Assembly (NCBI RefSeq): GCF_000161795.2
Contig: NZ_CP006882.1
Coordinates: 1,240,001-1,304,000 of the forward strand
Direction: 5' to 3'
Source: Synechococcus sp. WH 8109
GTDB lineage: Bacteria; Cyanobacteriota; Cyanobacteriia; PCC-6307; Cyanobiaceae
DNA: 64,000 bases
Of the stretch, positions 9,699 to 17,913 are shown piece after piece. Within the stretch, counting starts at the first letter, position 1, and the number at the start of each line of letters is the position of its first letter. The translations under genes and the position numbers were made by a program. The notes below the pieces were generated by a model. The model made no database searches and was not told the DNA's origin. It was given only the letters and a program-made list of their open reading frames with translations.

Positions 9699-10364
9699 TC
9701 ACTCAAGTGATTCAGGTTCGGCCGATTCGATGGGCATTCGAAGCGTTGAACCGAAACGGGTGGTCTGCTGCATGACCCACGTCAGCGTGAGGCGATCCCG
9801 CTGTGATGGCACCAACACCGGACGCTTGCCTTGGCTGATCGCCAGAACATCAGTCGGAACAGAACTGTGGCCCCAGAGGCCGAAGGCGTGGCCTAGTTCA
9901 TGCAGAGCCGTGGCCTGCAGTGCTTCAGCTCGCATCCCTGGTGACACCATTACCTTCACCAGGGGTTCAAGCCTTCGGCGGCCCTGGCGCTGCACGTCCA
10001 CAACCTGAAGCTGTGTTCGTCCGTTGCTGGCGCGCCAAACCCCAGCCACCTGCCGGCGGGCCGGACGCTGCCGATGAATCAACACGTTCGCCTGTTCCGG
10101 ATTATCCACCAGCGTGAGCGGAACCAGTGCACCCCAGGTGGTCAGCGCCGATGACACCTGATCAAGCCAGCGTTGGTCCCAGCGGTTGGCCGGCGTGGCG
10201 GCGGCGGGCTGAACCCAGACGCACCAATGCTTCAACACGGGCAGGCCAAGGGAGGTGGTGGCGATGGAGGAGGCATAGCCCGGCCTTTGGCCTGGATGCT
10301 GGCGTTCCAAAACCACCTGCAGGGTTTGAACCTGCTGTTGTGGAGGACAGAGCTCGGGCTGCAT
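9699..10364 (-). CDS. Matrixin-like zinc metalloprotease
   Basis: A 221-residue protein with ATALHELGHAFGLWGHS, the HExxHxxGxxxH-type zinc signature of M10-like peptidases. The upstream strands ALTTWGALVPLTLVDNPEQA resemble the matrixin fold's N-terminal half. No clear signal peptide is visible in the chosen N-terminus, which is unusual for this group and may mean the start is misplaced. It shares its first bases with the stop of the DUF2214-like gene, so the two are likely co-transcribed. Confidence 0.75.
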   Translation of the reverse strand: MQPELCPPQQQVQTLQVVLERQHPGQRPGYASSIATTSLGLPVLKHWCVWVQPAAATPANRWDQRWLDQVSSALTTWGALVPLTLVDNPEQANVLIHRQRPARRQVAGVWRASNGRTQLQVVDVQRQGRRRLEPLVKVMVSPGMRAEALQATALHELGHAFGLWGHSSVPTDVLAISQGKRPVLVPSQRDRLTLTWVMQQTTRFGSTLRMPIESAEPESLE

Positions 10365-10891
10365 CAGGCGGCGGGAAGACCCACACCGCGGGCCATCAGG
10401 GTCGCCATCAACGGAATGCTGGCGAAGCCGACTAGTTCAATATTGATGATCCAGGCCAGACGGTTGGCGAGGGATTCGCTCACCTTCGGCAGCTCACCCT
10501 TGCGCAGCGGAATCGCCCAGAGGATGTAAGTGATCGTGGGATACAGCGACAGGCCTCCCACGGAGAGGTACAAACCAACCTTCCACCAGAACAATGGATT
10601 CTGGGTGTAAAACTCAGCCCCCTGGCCGAAGTGGATCACGCGCAGGATTCCGCTGACCAGAAGTGCCAGGGCAGCGATGCCATAAACGATGTCGGTGACC
10701 ACCATCGCCGTGGCCTCCTGGCGATTCGGATCAGCTTTGATCAGCTTCCGCTCCAGCACCAGCGCACCGAAACAGAGCATGAAACTGAGGTAGTGAACGT
10801 AGGCAACGCCAGCGTTTTTGGCGATGTCGGACGTGAGAGCGACGGCCAGGGGCATGGGCGTGGCGGTGGAAGGTGCGGCGACCTTAGCCAC
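10364..10891 (-). CDS. DUF2214-like integral membrane protein
   Basis: A 175-residue protein with four hydrophobic segments (around VAYVHYLSFMLCFGALVLE, IVYGIAALALLVSGILRV, WWKVGLYLSVGGLSLYPTI and IELVGFASIPLMATLMAR). This arrangement and the N-terminal HYLSF fit the DUF2214 family, whose function is unknown. It is the first gene of a minus-strand pair with the zinc peptidase and is divergent from the sigma factor gene. Confidence 0.75.
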   Translation of the reverse strand: MAKVAAPSTATPMPLAVALTSDIAKNAGVAYVHYLSFMLCFGALVLERKLIKADPNRQEATAMVVTDIVYGIAALALLVSGILRVIHFGQGAEFYTQNPLFWWKVGLYLSVGGLSLYPTITYILWAIPLRKGELPKVSESLANRLAWIINIELVGFASIPLMATLMARGVGLPAA

Positions 10892-11032
10892 CCAATTGAA
10901 TTAACAATGAAAGATTCACTTCAATAACAGGAAGAAAGAGTGAAATAGCGCACAAAGCATTAATTCGGGAGTCTTTATTATGACCGCCAGAAAAAAACAC
11001 TTTGGTTCTAGGTTCAATTCAGCCGTATCGTC

Positions 11033-11962
11033 ATGATGACGAGTTCTCTGAGTGCTTTTCTCGGCGAAATTGGTCGCCATCAACTGCTCACTCCAGAGCA
11101 GGAACTCATGATGGGGAGGAAGGTTCAGGCGATGGTCTCCATCACAGAACGCTGTCATCTGGCTGGCGGGACCGGCCCAGCCTGTGAGTACAGCGATGAA
11201 GAAAAGGGCGTGATTCGCCGTGGCGAACGGGCCAAGAATCAGATGATTACGTCCAACCTTCGTCTTGTCGTCAATCTTGCCAAGCGTTACCAGGGCAAGG
11301 GCCTGGATCTTCTCGATCTGATTCAAGAGGGCACCCTTGGCCTCACCCGAGCCGTCGAGAAATACGACCCCACCCGCGGCCATCGTTTCTCCACCTATGC
11401 CTACTGGTGGATTCGGCAGGGGCTGAATCGAGCGCTCTCCACCCAAAGCCGCACGATTCGCATTCCCGTGAATGTGAACGAAAAGCTCACCAAATTGCGG
11501 GCTGCCAAGGCACGCTTGATGCAGCGCAATGGCCTCAGCCCCAGCGGAGAGCAGCTGGCGGAGTTCATGGAGATCCCCATAGCTGAGGTGGAAGATCTGC
11601 TGGCCTGTGAACTGCGCAGCGTCACCGTGAGCCTGCAGGGGGTTGTGAAATCGAAATCGGATCCCTCCGAGCTGGTGGATGTGCTCCCAAGCGAGGAGCT
11701 ACCGCCGCTGGAACGGGCCGAGATCGCTGAACGCACCGCGTCGGCCTGGTCTTTGCTGGCCAAAGCCAATCTCACCCCGAAAGAACACACCGTTGTGACC
11801 CTGCGCTTTGGGCTGGATGGCACCAACGAATGGCGCACCCTTGCCGAGGTGGCTCGTCACATGAACTGTTCACGGGAGTATTGCCGTCAGGTGGTGCAGC
11901 GGGCCCTGCGCAAACTGCGCAAGACGGGCATTCAAAGCGGACTCGTGGAATCCACACCCTGA
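11033..11962 (+). CDS. Group-2 (RpoD-like) RNA polymerase sigma factor
   Basis: A 309-residue sigma-70 protein. Region 2 is clear: RLVVNLAKRYQGKGLDLLDL, then EGTLGLTRAVEKYDPTRGHR, FSTYAYWWIRQGLNRAL. Region 3 follows, then region 4 (EHTVVTLRFGLDG, LAEVARHMNCSREYCRQVVQ, ALRKLRK). It lacks region 1.1 of the principal sigma and is shorter, matching group-2 alternative sigmas that handle stress or nutrient responses in cyanobacteria. Start ATG 11033 is followed by a second ATG at 11036. Confidence 0.93.
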   Translation: MMTSSLSAFLGEIGRHQLLTPEQELMMGRKVQAMVSITERCHLAGGTGPACEYSDEEKGVIRRGERAKNQMITSNLRLVVNLAKRYQGKGLDLLDLIQEGTLGLTRAVEKYDPTRGHRFSTYAYWWIRQGLNRALSTQSRTIRIPVNVNEKLTKLRAAKARLMQRNGLSPSGEQLAEFMEIPIAEVEDLLACELRSVTVSLQGVVKSKSDPSELVDVLPSEELPPLERAEIAERTASAWSLLAKANLTPKEHTVVTLRFGLDGTNEWRTLAEVARHMNCSREYCRQVVQRALRKLRKTGIQSGLVESTP

Positions 11963-12029
11963 AGATCGGCCCGCCCCGCTGGCGTCTTGCTGAGGAACTG
12001 GGGAGAGTGGACCCACCCGGTTCCCCCGC

Positions 12030-12395
12030 ATGACTTACCAGGCTGCGCGAACCACCCTTGAAGCCGACGTGCTTGAACGGGAGGTGATCGACGAAACCCT
12101 GCTGCGGCGCCTGTTGCAGCGGGCCGGCAGGGTTCTTGCCGCCCCAGCCCTGGAAGCCCTGGAGTTGATGCTTGACCCCGAGACCCCCTCAGCTGCGCGG
12201 CTGACGATGCTCGCTGCCCTGAGTTATCTACTGATGCCCGCCGACCTGATTCCAGACCTGCTGCCGGTGGCCGGTTTAAGTGATGATCTGGTGGTGCTTA
12301 CGGCCATGGTGGGTCTGTGGAGCAATCACGTCACTCCAGCCATCCGGATGCGAGCTCGCCGCAAACTGGATCGCTGGTTTCCCCTGGCGCACTGA
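12030..12395 (+). CDS. YkvA/DUF1232 family membrane protein
   Basis: A 121-residue protein with the DUF1232 core: MLAALSYLLMPADLIPDLLP followed by VAGLSDDLVVLTAMVGL. This short hydrophobic motif with PxDLIPD is diagnostic of the YkvA family; its molecular role is unknown. It precedes a short hypothetical gene by about 25 bases on the same strand. Confidence 0.85.
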   Translation: MTYQAARTTLEADVLEREVIDETLLRRLLQRAGRVLAAPALEALELMLDPETPSAARLTMLAALSYLLMPADLIPDLLPVAGLSDDLVVLTAMVGLWSNHVTPAIRMRARRKLDRWFPLAH

Positions 12396-12419
12396 ATCGC
12401 TGAACTGAATCGCTGATCA

Positions 12420-12740
12420 ATGTCTGGCTGGACCCCTGAATTTGAAGCGGATCTCACTCTGCTGCTGAAGGACTGGTTGAAGCAGCAAGGGCGCACACAG
12501 GCCGACCTGCGTCGAAACCTGCGCGCTGTGTCAACCCGAATGCCCGCCCTGCTTGAGGTGCTGGAGCGCGAACACAACATGCATGGACTGTCTGGACTGG
12601 CTGATCGGCTATGCAGCGTTGAAGCCGAATGGCATGGCCAGCCTTCTAGCGAACCTGCTGGTGTCGCAACGGCCGACGACGATCCGTTCGGGCAACTTGA
12701 TCTGCTTTTGCAGGAAATTCGAGACGACTGCACCGATTAA
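12420..12740 (+). CDS. Hypothetical helical protein
   Basis: A 106-residue acidic protein (MSGWTPEFEADLTLLLKDWL ...) that appears fully helical: LLLKDWLKQQGRTQADLRRN and MPALLEVLEREHNMHGLSG. No known domain was recognised. It sits between the YkvA gene and the interrupted secreted-protein gene. Confidence 0.65.
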   Translation: MSGWTPEFEADLTLLLKDWLKQQGRTQADLRRNLRAVSTRMPALLEVLEREHNMHGLSGLADRLCSVEAEWHGQPSSEPAGVATADDDPFGQLDLLLQEIRDDCTD

Positions 12741-12780
12741 CGGCCGACACGGGCAAAGTGGTGGCTCAGACATCGCCCCG

Positions 12781-13023
12781 ATGACGCGAAATCACCTCCT
12801 CAGCGCCCCCGTTCTGTTGATGATGTTGGTGTTCGGCGCCTCCTCGGCCCAGGCGCAAACCGGGGGGTGGCTGCGGGGAGCGGATAGCGCCACTGGCAAA
12901 GACAACAAGATTTAAGCCGATTGCATCAAGACAGAGGACAGCTCCGTCACCTGCGACACCAAAGTGATCAACCCGGCCAGCGACACCAAGGCTGGCTCTT
13001 ATTACAACCCCTTCAACGACTGA
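12781..13023 (+). pseudogene. Small secreted protein gene interrupted by an in-frame TAA
   Basis: The open frame starts MTRNHLLSAPVLLMMLVFGA and has a signal peptide ending SAQAQ, then reaches TAA at 12913-12915 after 44 codons. The same frame continues for 35 codons (ADCIKTEDSSVTCDTKVINP ... YYNPFND) to TGA at 13021-13023. The downstream part has two Cys and an ordered, protein-like composition, so a single nonsense change (or sequencing error) in an 80-residue exported protein is the simplest reading. The GTG start of the psiE-like gene follows. Confidence 0.7.
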
Positions 13024-13028
13024 ACCCC

Positions 13029-13523
13029 GTGAGTGAACCCACGCGTTCCAAGAGAAGTTTCCTCGGTTTCGTTGATGCGGGTGAGCGCGAGGTCGCCAGA
13101 CTGCTCACCCTGATCACGGCAGTGGTGATCAGCGCCGCCATCATCCAGCTGGTGGTTTCCTTGGGCTCCAAATTGCTGACTGGGTCAGCGGCGACGTGGT
13201 TGGGCGATGGCCTGATCAAGATCCTTGGCGATCTGCTCACAGTGTTGATCGCGCTGGAGGTGCTGCAAAACATCACTAGTTACTTGAGGCGCCACGTGGT
13301 GCAGATCGAACTGGTTCTGGTCACCGCGCTGACGGCTGTGGCTCGAAAAGTGATCGTGCTGCCCTCCGGTGCTGAAAACAAACCCCAGCTGCTGGTGGGC
13401 CTCGGGATCGCAGTCGTCTCACTTTCAGCCGCTTACTGGTTGGTGAAGCGTGCGAACGCCACTCCCTCCCGCGAACGACTAGGCCGCGGAGGATCAGCCA
13501 CCAAGCTTGATTTCCAGGAATGA
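13029..13523 (+). CDS. PsiE-like (phosphate-starvation-inducible) membrane protein
   Basis: A 164-residue protein with four hydrophobic segments (LLTLITAVVISAAIIQLVVS, LLTVLIALEVLQNITSYL, LVLVTALTAVARKVIVL and LLVGLGIAVVSLSAAYWLV). The ILGDLLTVLIALEVLQ and TAVARKVIVL stretches match the PsiE family. The biochemical function is unknown; E. coli psiE is induced by phosphate limitation. Start GTG 13029 is inferred. Confidence 0.8.
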   Translation: MSEPTRSKRSFLGFVDAGEREVARLLTLITAVVISAAIIQLVVSLGSKLLTGSAATWLGDGLIKILGDLLTVLIALEVLQNITSYLRRHVVQIELVLVTALTAVARKVIVLPSGAENKPQLLVGLGIAVVSLSAAYWLVKRANATPSRERLGRGGSATKLDFQE

Positions 13524-13534
13524 GGCTTAACGAA

Positions 13535-13740
13535 CAAAAGGAAGGCCGCCCTTCCCGATGGAAAGACGGCCTAACTCGCTCGTTTGCGCATGGCAATCGA
13601 CCTCAACTTCAGTGTCTGATGCCTTGAAAAATCTCCTCAAGCAATGGAACTGAGGCAGGAAGGTCGAAGCGTCTGGCTCAAGGCACCCTGGGGCCATCGG
13701 GTCCAGGTGTGAAGCGGCTCTCCTGCGGGGCACCTACGAA
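13535..13740 (-). ncRNA. Candidate minus-strand small RNA or decayed mini-gene with terminator hairpin (copy 1)
   Basis: The gap 13524-14006 has no convincing gene. On the minus strand it ends in a GC hairpin: aggccgtc (plus 13569-13576) pairs with gcggcc about 20 bases on, followed by ttccttttg, which resembles a terminator. A related block occurs at 43090-43345 in the same orientation. The two share the hairpin with its flanks, and further upstream acacctggac followed by atggccccagg. Between these the sequence diverges. It may be a duplicated small RNA or a short-peptide gene; no further features were seen in the rest of the gap. Confidence 0.4.
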
Positions 13741-14006
13741 CGATGCAGAGGGGAGTCGACTGGCTTGACGCTCTTCGTTGTCGCGCCAGACGAATCGCTT
13801 ACGAATGGGTGGAAACTGTTGGAGCAGGGGCCAGAAAGTCAGTCTGCTTCTGGGGTTTGCTCAGGTGGAGTGTCGGCCGTCATGGGCTCCTCCTATCTCG
13901 ATCTACTCACTCTCTTGAGCGATGCGACCGAAGGCAATCAGCTGTCGTGCTCATTTCCTTTTGGGTGCTGCACGACCCATCATGGAAGTGGCGTGGCTCG
14001 ACGGGC

Positions 14007-14528
14007 TTAAGCAGCATCCCAGTGCAAGGCCAGCCACAGAGTTCCTGGATCGGGATCGGTGCGCTCCACCCGGTGGCGTTGATGGGGCAAAAGCAGCAAG
14101 TGATCTCCTGGACTGAGATCCACAATCCGATCGGGATTCTGCAGCGCAACACAGGCACTCCCCCGCAACACAAGCACCCATTCGTGATCGCACTGATCCA
14201 TCCATTCGTCATAGGGGGAGCTGAAGCCGTTCGATGCGATCAAAAGCAGTCTCCATGTTTCGGCAGACGCCAACACCTGGGTTGATTCCCCACCAGGAGG
14301 AGGGCATGGGGTCGCCAGCAGGTTGGCCTCTCCCCCCGGCCGATGGTCACGCTCACCCCAGCGCCGACCGATGTCGAACCCCCAGGATCTGGCCAGCCGA
14401 ACAACCTGGTTGTGGTCCGCACAAGCCGCCAGCTGTTCGCGGCTGCTGGAGTCATTCCTCACACGCTCAGCAAGGGCCTGAAGTTGGGAGATCTTGTTGA
14501 GGAAACGGATCAGATCCTGTTCCGCCAT
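14007..14528 (-). CDS. Nif11-domain/cupin fusion protein
   Basis: A 173-residue protein with two parts. Residues 1-55 (MAEQDLIRFLNKISQLQALA ... RLARSWGFDIG) fit a Nif11 domain. Residues ~95-173 are a small cupin barrel: DHEWVLVLRGSACVALQNPD, then LSPGDHLLLLPHQRHRVERT, with EWV...G(x)PGD...P...H spacing typical of RmlC-like cupins. His and Glu metal ligands are partly kept. ATG 14528 is chosen because it begins the Nif11 domain; 15 upstream codons are also open. No core peptide is present, so Nif11 here is likely a protein-interaction module. Confidence 0.8.
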   Translation of the reverse strand: MAEQDLIRFLNKISQLQALAERVRNDSSSREQLAACADHNQVVRLARSWGFDIGRRWGERDHRPGGEANLLATPCPPPGGESTQVLASAETWRLLLIASNGFSSPYDEWMDQCDHEWVLVLRGSACVALQNPDRIVDLSPGDHLLLLPHQRHRVERTDPDPGTLWLALHWDAA

Positions 14529-14618
14529 GGGGACCACCGCACAGCTCCAACGGTGATCCTGACAACAGACCAATCAGGGGATCGACGCAAAAGTCAGAAG
14601 ATGCTGACCTTCTGTTTA

Positions 14619-14852
14619 ATGCCGTCCGCAACCAAGGCACTCACAATCGGAGATCTGGAGGCTGGATTCTCGACCTACTGCCAGGCCCTGCGTCGCCTTG
14701 TAGCCGATGGACGCGACCTCAACGCCATTCGCCGGACGGTCTGCTGGGACTACCTCAACAGGTTGCACACCTCGCTTCCGAAGGATTACCGCTCTCCCGA
14801 TGAACTGATCCAGCGGTTCCAGAAGGAGGCATCACCTGCTCAAGCAAACTGA
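14619..14852 (+). CDS. Small conserved protein, paralogue of 34269-34496
   Basis: A 77-residue protein. KALTIGDLEAGFSTYCQALR, then RRTVCWDYLNRLHTSLPKDY, matches the product of 34269-34496 along its whole length (LTIG-LEAG, YC-ALRRL, RTVCW, LP-YKSP). No known domain. ATG 14619 is chosen because similarity begins there. The fixed RTVCW and YC motifs suggest a structured, possibly regulatory protein. Function unknown. Confidence 0.75.
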   Translation: MPSATKALTIGDLEAGFSTYCQALRRLVADGRDLNAIRRTVCWDYLNRLHTSLPKDYRSPDELIQRFQKEASPAQAN

Positions 14853-14871
14853 TCCAAGCCACACCATCCCT

Positions 14872-15228
14872 GTGCTGAGCCACCTCCTGCGCTGCTGCAT
14901 TGGTGCGTTTCTTGTTCTGCTGCTGAGCCTTGCTCCAGCCGGCGCTTCGCTGGCTACCGGGCCTGACGCCAGCCCCGGCGCTCTGTTGTTCGAACAGCAC
15001 TGCGCGGGATGCCACATCAACGGTGGCAACATCATTCGCCGGGGGAAAAACCTGAAGCTGAAGACCCTTGAGCGTGAGCAGATCGCAACGGTGGACGCCA
15101 TCTCAGCCATCGCCCGGGAAGGGCGAGGCCAGATGAGTGGTTACGCCGAAGCTCTAGGAAGCGATGGAGATCAGCTCGTGGCTGAATGGGTACTCATGCA
15201 GGCTCAGAACGCCTGGATCCAGGGATAA
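14872..15228 (+). CDS. Class I c-type cytochrome (cytochrome c6-like)
   Basis: A 118-residue precursor: signal peptide (LLRCCIGAFLVLLLSLAPAG ending GASLA), then LLFEQHCAGCHINGGNIIRR with CxxCH. The distal Met is probably in GQMSGYAEAL. It resembles petJ (3531-3908) but is diverged, suggesting the c6B/c6C-like lumenal cytochromes rather than a duplicate carrier. Start GTG 14872 is used; the end overlaps the convergent YciI gene by 25 bases. Confidence 0.85.
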   Translation: MLSHLLRCCIGAFLVLLLSLAPAGASLATGPDASPGALLFEQHCAGCHINGGNIIRRGKNLKLKTLEREQIATVDAISAIAREGRGQMSGYAEALGSDGDQLVAEWVLMQAQNAWIQG

Positions 15229-15473
15229 ACCTCGAGCGCCGTCCAGATTCCCTGCTTCCAATAGATGTCGTCCTCAACCAGCCTGCGAACGACGTCGATG
15301 CGGTCGGCCTCGAAGATCCCGAAAACATGGGTGCTTCCCTCGGTGGGTCCGAGCGTGACCAGCGTTCCCTGCTCTTTCAGACTTTGGAGACGAGCAAGGT
15401 GCTCATCCCGATAAGGAGCACGCTTCTCAAGAGCATCCGTGCAGTAAGTGCCCCACAAAACGAAACGTGCCAT
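15204..15473 (-). CDS. YciI-family protein
   Basis: An 89-residue protein of the YciI/YCII ferredoxin-like barrel family: MARFVLWGTYCTDALEKRAP, YRDEHLARLQSLKEQGTLVT, and GSTHVFGIFEADRIDVVRRL, with a conserved His in the second helix. The role in cyanobacteria is unknown. ATG 15473 begins the canonical N-terminus; 21 further upstream codons are open but not family-like. Confidence 0.85.
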   Translation of the reverse strand: MARFVLWGTYCTDALEKRAPYRDEHLARLQSLKEQGTLVTLGPTEGSTHVFGIFEADRIDVVRRLVEDDIYWKQGIWTALEVYPWIQAF

Positions 15474-15571
15474 AGCGAAGGATGAAATTACAGCGAACTT
15501 TTCAGTGGAAAATGATGGCATAGCAGCTTGAACCATGGCTATGTTGTGAAGGTTGATATCTCTCGAAAGCG

Positions 15572-15943
15572 ATGCTCACTGGGAGCGACCTTCTCAATAA
15601 AGTCACAGACCTGGGTGACATCAGCAAATCTGACCTTGTTCATGCCTGTGGCTATGTCTCCACAAAAAAAGATGGTGGTGAACGTCTGAATTTCACCGCT
15701 TTTTATGAAGCACTGCTGGAGGCCAAAGGCGTCAGTCTTGGCATGGGTGGTGTTGGCGGTGTGAGCAAAGGCGGCCGCAAACTCAGCTATATGGCCACTG
15801 TGCAAGGCAACGGCAATCTTCTCATCGGCAAGGCGTATACGGCACTGCTCGACCTGAAGCCTGGAGATGAATTTGAGATCAAACTGGGTCGCAAACAGAT
15901 TCGGCTGACACCAGTTGGTGCCACCGACGAAGACGACGAGTGA
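15572..15943 (+). CDS. AbrB-family (cyAbrB) transcriptional regulator
   Basis: A 123-residue DNA-binding protein of the cyanobacterial AbrB type: MLTGSDLLNKVTDLGDISKS at the start, GGVGGVSKGGRKLSYMATVQ in the middle and GKAYTALLDLKPGDEFEIKL with KQIRLTPVG at the end. The AbrB motif is at the C-terminus in cyAbrB proteins, as seen here. They regulate carbon/nitrogen balance genes and are partly essential in model cyanobacteria. The acidic tail is GATDEDDE. Confidence 0.9.
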   Translation: MLTGSDLLNKVTDLGDISKSDLVHACGYVSTKKDGGERLNFTAFYEALLEAKGVSLGMGGVGGVSKGGRKLSYMATVQGNGNLLIGKAYTALLDLKPGDEFEIKLGRKQIRLTPVGATDEDDE

Positions 15944-16015
15944 TTCAACAATTGAAAGCAATGCAACTCCTGCCAATGCCGGGGTTTTTTCATGCCTTGT
16001 TAAGGATGGCAGCCC

Positions 16016-16831
16016 CTAGGGCTGATCGGCAGCTGCACGCAACTCAGCGCAAAAACGACCAGCTTCCTGAGCAATGTCCCCGGGTAATGCTGCCGCCATC
16101 CGTTTCACAAGTGCACTGCCCACAATCGCTCCATCGGCACCCCAGCCCCGAACCTGACGCACTTGATCTGCACCGGAGATCCCAAAACCAACCGCAACAG
16201 GAACAGGTGAGGTTTGTTTGAGTTGCTGCACTAAACCTTCAACCCTGCTTTCCATCTGAGCTCGCTCACCGGTTACACCGGTGACACTCACCAGGTAGGT
16301 GAAACCTCGGCTGCATGTAGCAATCCGACCCATCCGATCTTGGGGAGTCGTGGGTGCAACCAAGAGCACCAAATCCAAGCCATGACGCTCTGCGATTGTC
16401 GACAGCCGCTCCGCTTCCTCGAGGGGTAGATCAGGGACCACCAAACCCGCCGCACCAGCCTCCGCTGCAGACTGGCAAAACGGCTCCATCCCCACATTGA
16501 GCAGTGGATTGGAATACGTGAACAGGATCACGGGAATCTGCAGCTGGCCTTTCAACGAGCGCAGCATGCCCAGAACTCCCTTTGGCGTGGTCCCGACAGC
16601 AAGGGCCCGGGACGCAGCAGCCTGAATGACCGGCCCATCAGCGAGAGGGTCGCTGTAGGGCATTCCCAGTTCGACCATGTCAGCCCCTGCACTTTGCAGG
16701 CTGAGCAGCACATCAGCGGTGACAGAGAGATCCGGATCGCCGGCCATAAGGAATGGCATCAAGGCGAGGCGACCGTCCTGCTTCAGCTGCTCAAAGCGCT
16801 GGGCGATGGAAGAGGACTGCTGATTGGGCAT
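16016..16831 (-). CDS. trpA: Tryptophan synthase alpha subunit
   Basis: Cleaves indole-3-glycerol phosphate to indole in tryptophan synthesis. The 271 residues include [20 protein letters not shown], the catalytic-Glu signature [32 protein letters not shown] and [20 protein letters not shown] for phosphate binding. ATG 16831 starts [20 protein letters not shown]; the ~44 upstream codons are not family-like. It follows a DUF3007 gene on the same strand. Confidence 0.96.
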   Translation of the reverse strand: MPNQQSSSIAQRFEQLKQDGRLALMPFLMAGDPDLSVTADVLLSLQSAGADMVELGMPYSDPLADGPVIQAAASRALAVGTTPKGVLGMLRSLKGQLQIPVILFTYSNPLLNVGMEPFCQSAAEAGAAGLVVPDLPLEEAERLSTIAERHGLDLVLLVAPTTPQDRMGRIATCSRGFTYLVSVTGVTGERAQMESRVEGLVQQLKQTSPVPVAVGFGISGADQVRQVRGWGADGAIVGSALVKRMAAALPGDIAQEAGRFCAELRAAADQP

Positions 16832-16865
16832 CTCGGTCAACCGACCAGGAACAAACTTCGGAAGC

Positions 16866-17222
16866 CTATGAGTCGACGGGGGCATCACCGTCCGCGGGAA
16901 CCGAGGCATCCGCTCCAATCTTGCGCAGAAGTTTCTGTTTCTCCTCCTCGGGGAGAGCATCAAAATGGGCTTGAAGCACTTCAGCTTCCTGTTTGTCGTA
17001 CACCTCGCGGTAGCGACGCCGCTGATCCATGTAGGTCATCTGGCCGGTGACCACACGGAACAAGTAAGAGCTTGTCCAAACCACCACAATCACAATCAAA
17101 AGGGCCTCTGCAGCAATTCCTGCCGAAAACCCCTCAAAGCCTGCAGCCTGAAAGCCGACCTGCCCAAGCCCTCCCAGCAGGAGGACTGCAAGTCCGATCA
17201 GAAGAACCTTGCCACGCGTCAA
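16866..17222 (-). CDS. DUF3007 membrane protein
   Basis: A 118-residue protein with two hydrophobic segments ([20 protein letters not shown] and [20 protein letters not shown]) then the charged motif [20 protein letters not shown]. This arrangement fits the cyanobacterial/plastid DUF3007 family. It sits immediately downstream of ndhL, suggesting a link with the thylakoid NDH-1 complex, but this is inference from position only. Confidence 0.85.
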   Translation of the reverse strand: MTRGKVLLIGLAVLLLGGLGQVGFQAAGFEGFSAGIAAEALLIVIVVVWTSSYLFRVVTGQMTYMDQRRRYREVYDKQEAEVLQAHFDALPEEEKQKLLRKIGADASVPADGDAPVDS

Positions 17223-17223
17223 T

Positions 17224-17475
17224 TCAGACGTCTCCTTGCCCGCTCAGCCGGAAATTGAGGAAGGGGGCAAACAGAATCATCCCCGGGAAAAAGAGGAAGA
17301 CCAGGCCATAGATCCCCAGCCGCTCCAGCTTGCCCATGCGATGCCAACGCTGGTTCATCCACGTGTACAGGGCGAGGGGAACCACAACGAGATACAGGCC
17401 GCCCAGAAGGGTGTAGGCCAACAGGACTAACAACGTGTCCTGTGGGACTTGAGAAAGCAGGGACGAAAGGTCCAA
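17224..17475 (-). CDS. ndhL: NAD(P)H-quinone oxidoreductase subunit L
   Basis: An 83-residue subunit of the thylakoid NDH-1 complex, which carries cyclic electron flow and CO2 uptake. Two membrane helices are visible ([20 protein letters not shown] and [20 protein letters not shown]) joined by [18 protein letters not shown], typical of NdhL. It is one base from the DUF3007 gene and thus in an operon with it and probably trpA. Confidence 0.92.
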   Translation of the reverse strand: MDLSSLLSQVPQDTLLVLLAYTLLGGLYLVVVPLALYTWMNQRWHRMGKLERLGIYGLVFLFFPGMILFAPFLNFRLSGQGDV

Positions 17476-17514
17476 GGCCTGAGGACATCTATGGGAAATC
17501 TAAGATGTCTGTGC

Positions 17515-17600
17515 GGGGGCATGGCGGAATCGGTAGACGCACGCGACTTAAAATCGCTTGGGCCGAAAGGCCTGTGGGGGTTCAAGTCCCCCTGCCCCCA
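17515..17600 (+). tRNA. tRNA-Leu (anticodon UAA)
   Basis: Acceptor stem gggggca (17515-17521) pairs with tgccccc (17593-17599). The D arm has the class II ggcggaatcggtagacgc pattern, the anticodon loop is acttaaaat with TAA in the centre, a long variable arm follows (tgggccgaaaggcctg) and the T arm is ggggg-ttcaagt-ccccc. The CCA end is not encoded. Confidence 0.97.
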
Positions 17601-17610
17601 CTACCTGAGC

Positions 17611-17913
17611 TCAAGACGGCAGCAACTCAGCCAGCTTGGTGCGGAAATCTCCTTTGGGCATACCGCCCTTCAGTTCTCCCTCGATCGAAAAATCTCCATC
17701 GGGATCGTTCACCAGCAGGTAGGTAGGCCAGCCCATCCCCTCCTTGTTGGGGTACTGCTTGAGCAGGATCTTCCGGTATTTCCGATACATCTCCGTGTCC
17801 TGCAGCATCACGGAGATGAAGCTGCAGCCGAGTTCCTCGGCCACCTTGCCGTCGTAGTGACTCATGCGGTGACAGGTGCCGCAGTCTTCAGAGCTGAACT
17901 TGATCAGGTGCAT
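17611..17913 (-). CDS. Thioredoxin-fold protein (CGTC)
   Basis: About 100 residues with [20 protein letters not shown] at the start: a thioredoxin-like strand then a CxxC redox pair (CGTC). [17 protein letters not shown] supplies the cis-Pro-like region (WPTYLLV). It is probably a thiol oxidoreductase in the cytosol; the substrate is unknown. ATG 17913 overlaps the end of pyrC by 26 bases, so it is downstream of pyrC in one unit. An upstream Met (17964) is possible but would deepen the overlap. Confidence 0.8.
   Translation of the reverse strand: MHLIKFSSEDCGTCHRMSHYDGKVAEELGCSFISVMLQDTEMYRKYRKILLKQYPNKEGMGWPTYLLVNDPDGDFSIEGELKGGMPKGDFRTKLAELLPS

Noticed and set aside
13743-14285. Plus-strand ORF of 180 codons
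   Set aside because: Mostly antisense to the Nif11-cupin gene; Cys/Trp/Arg-rich composition looks random.
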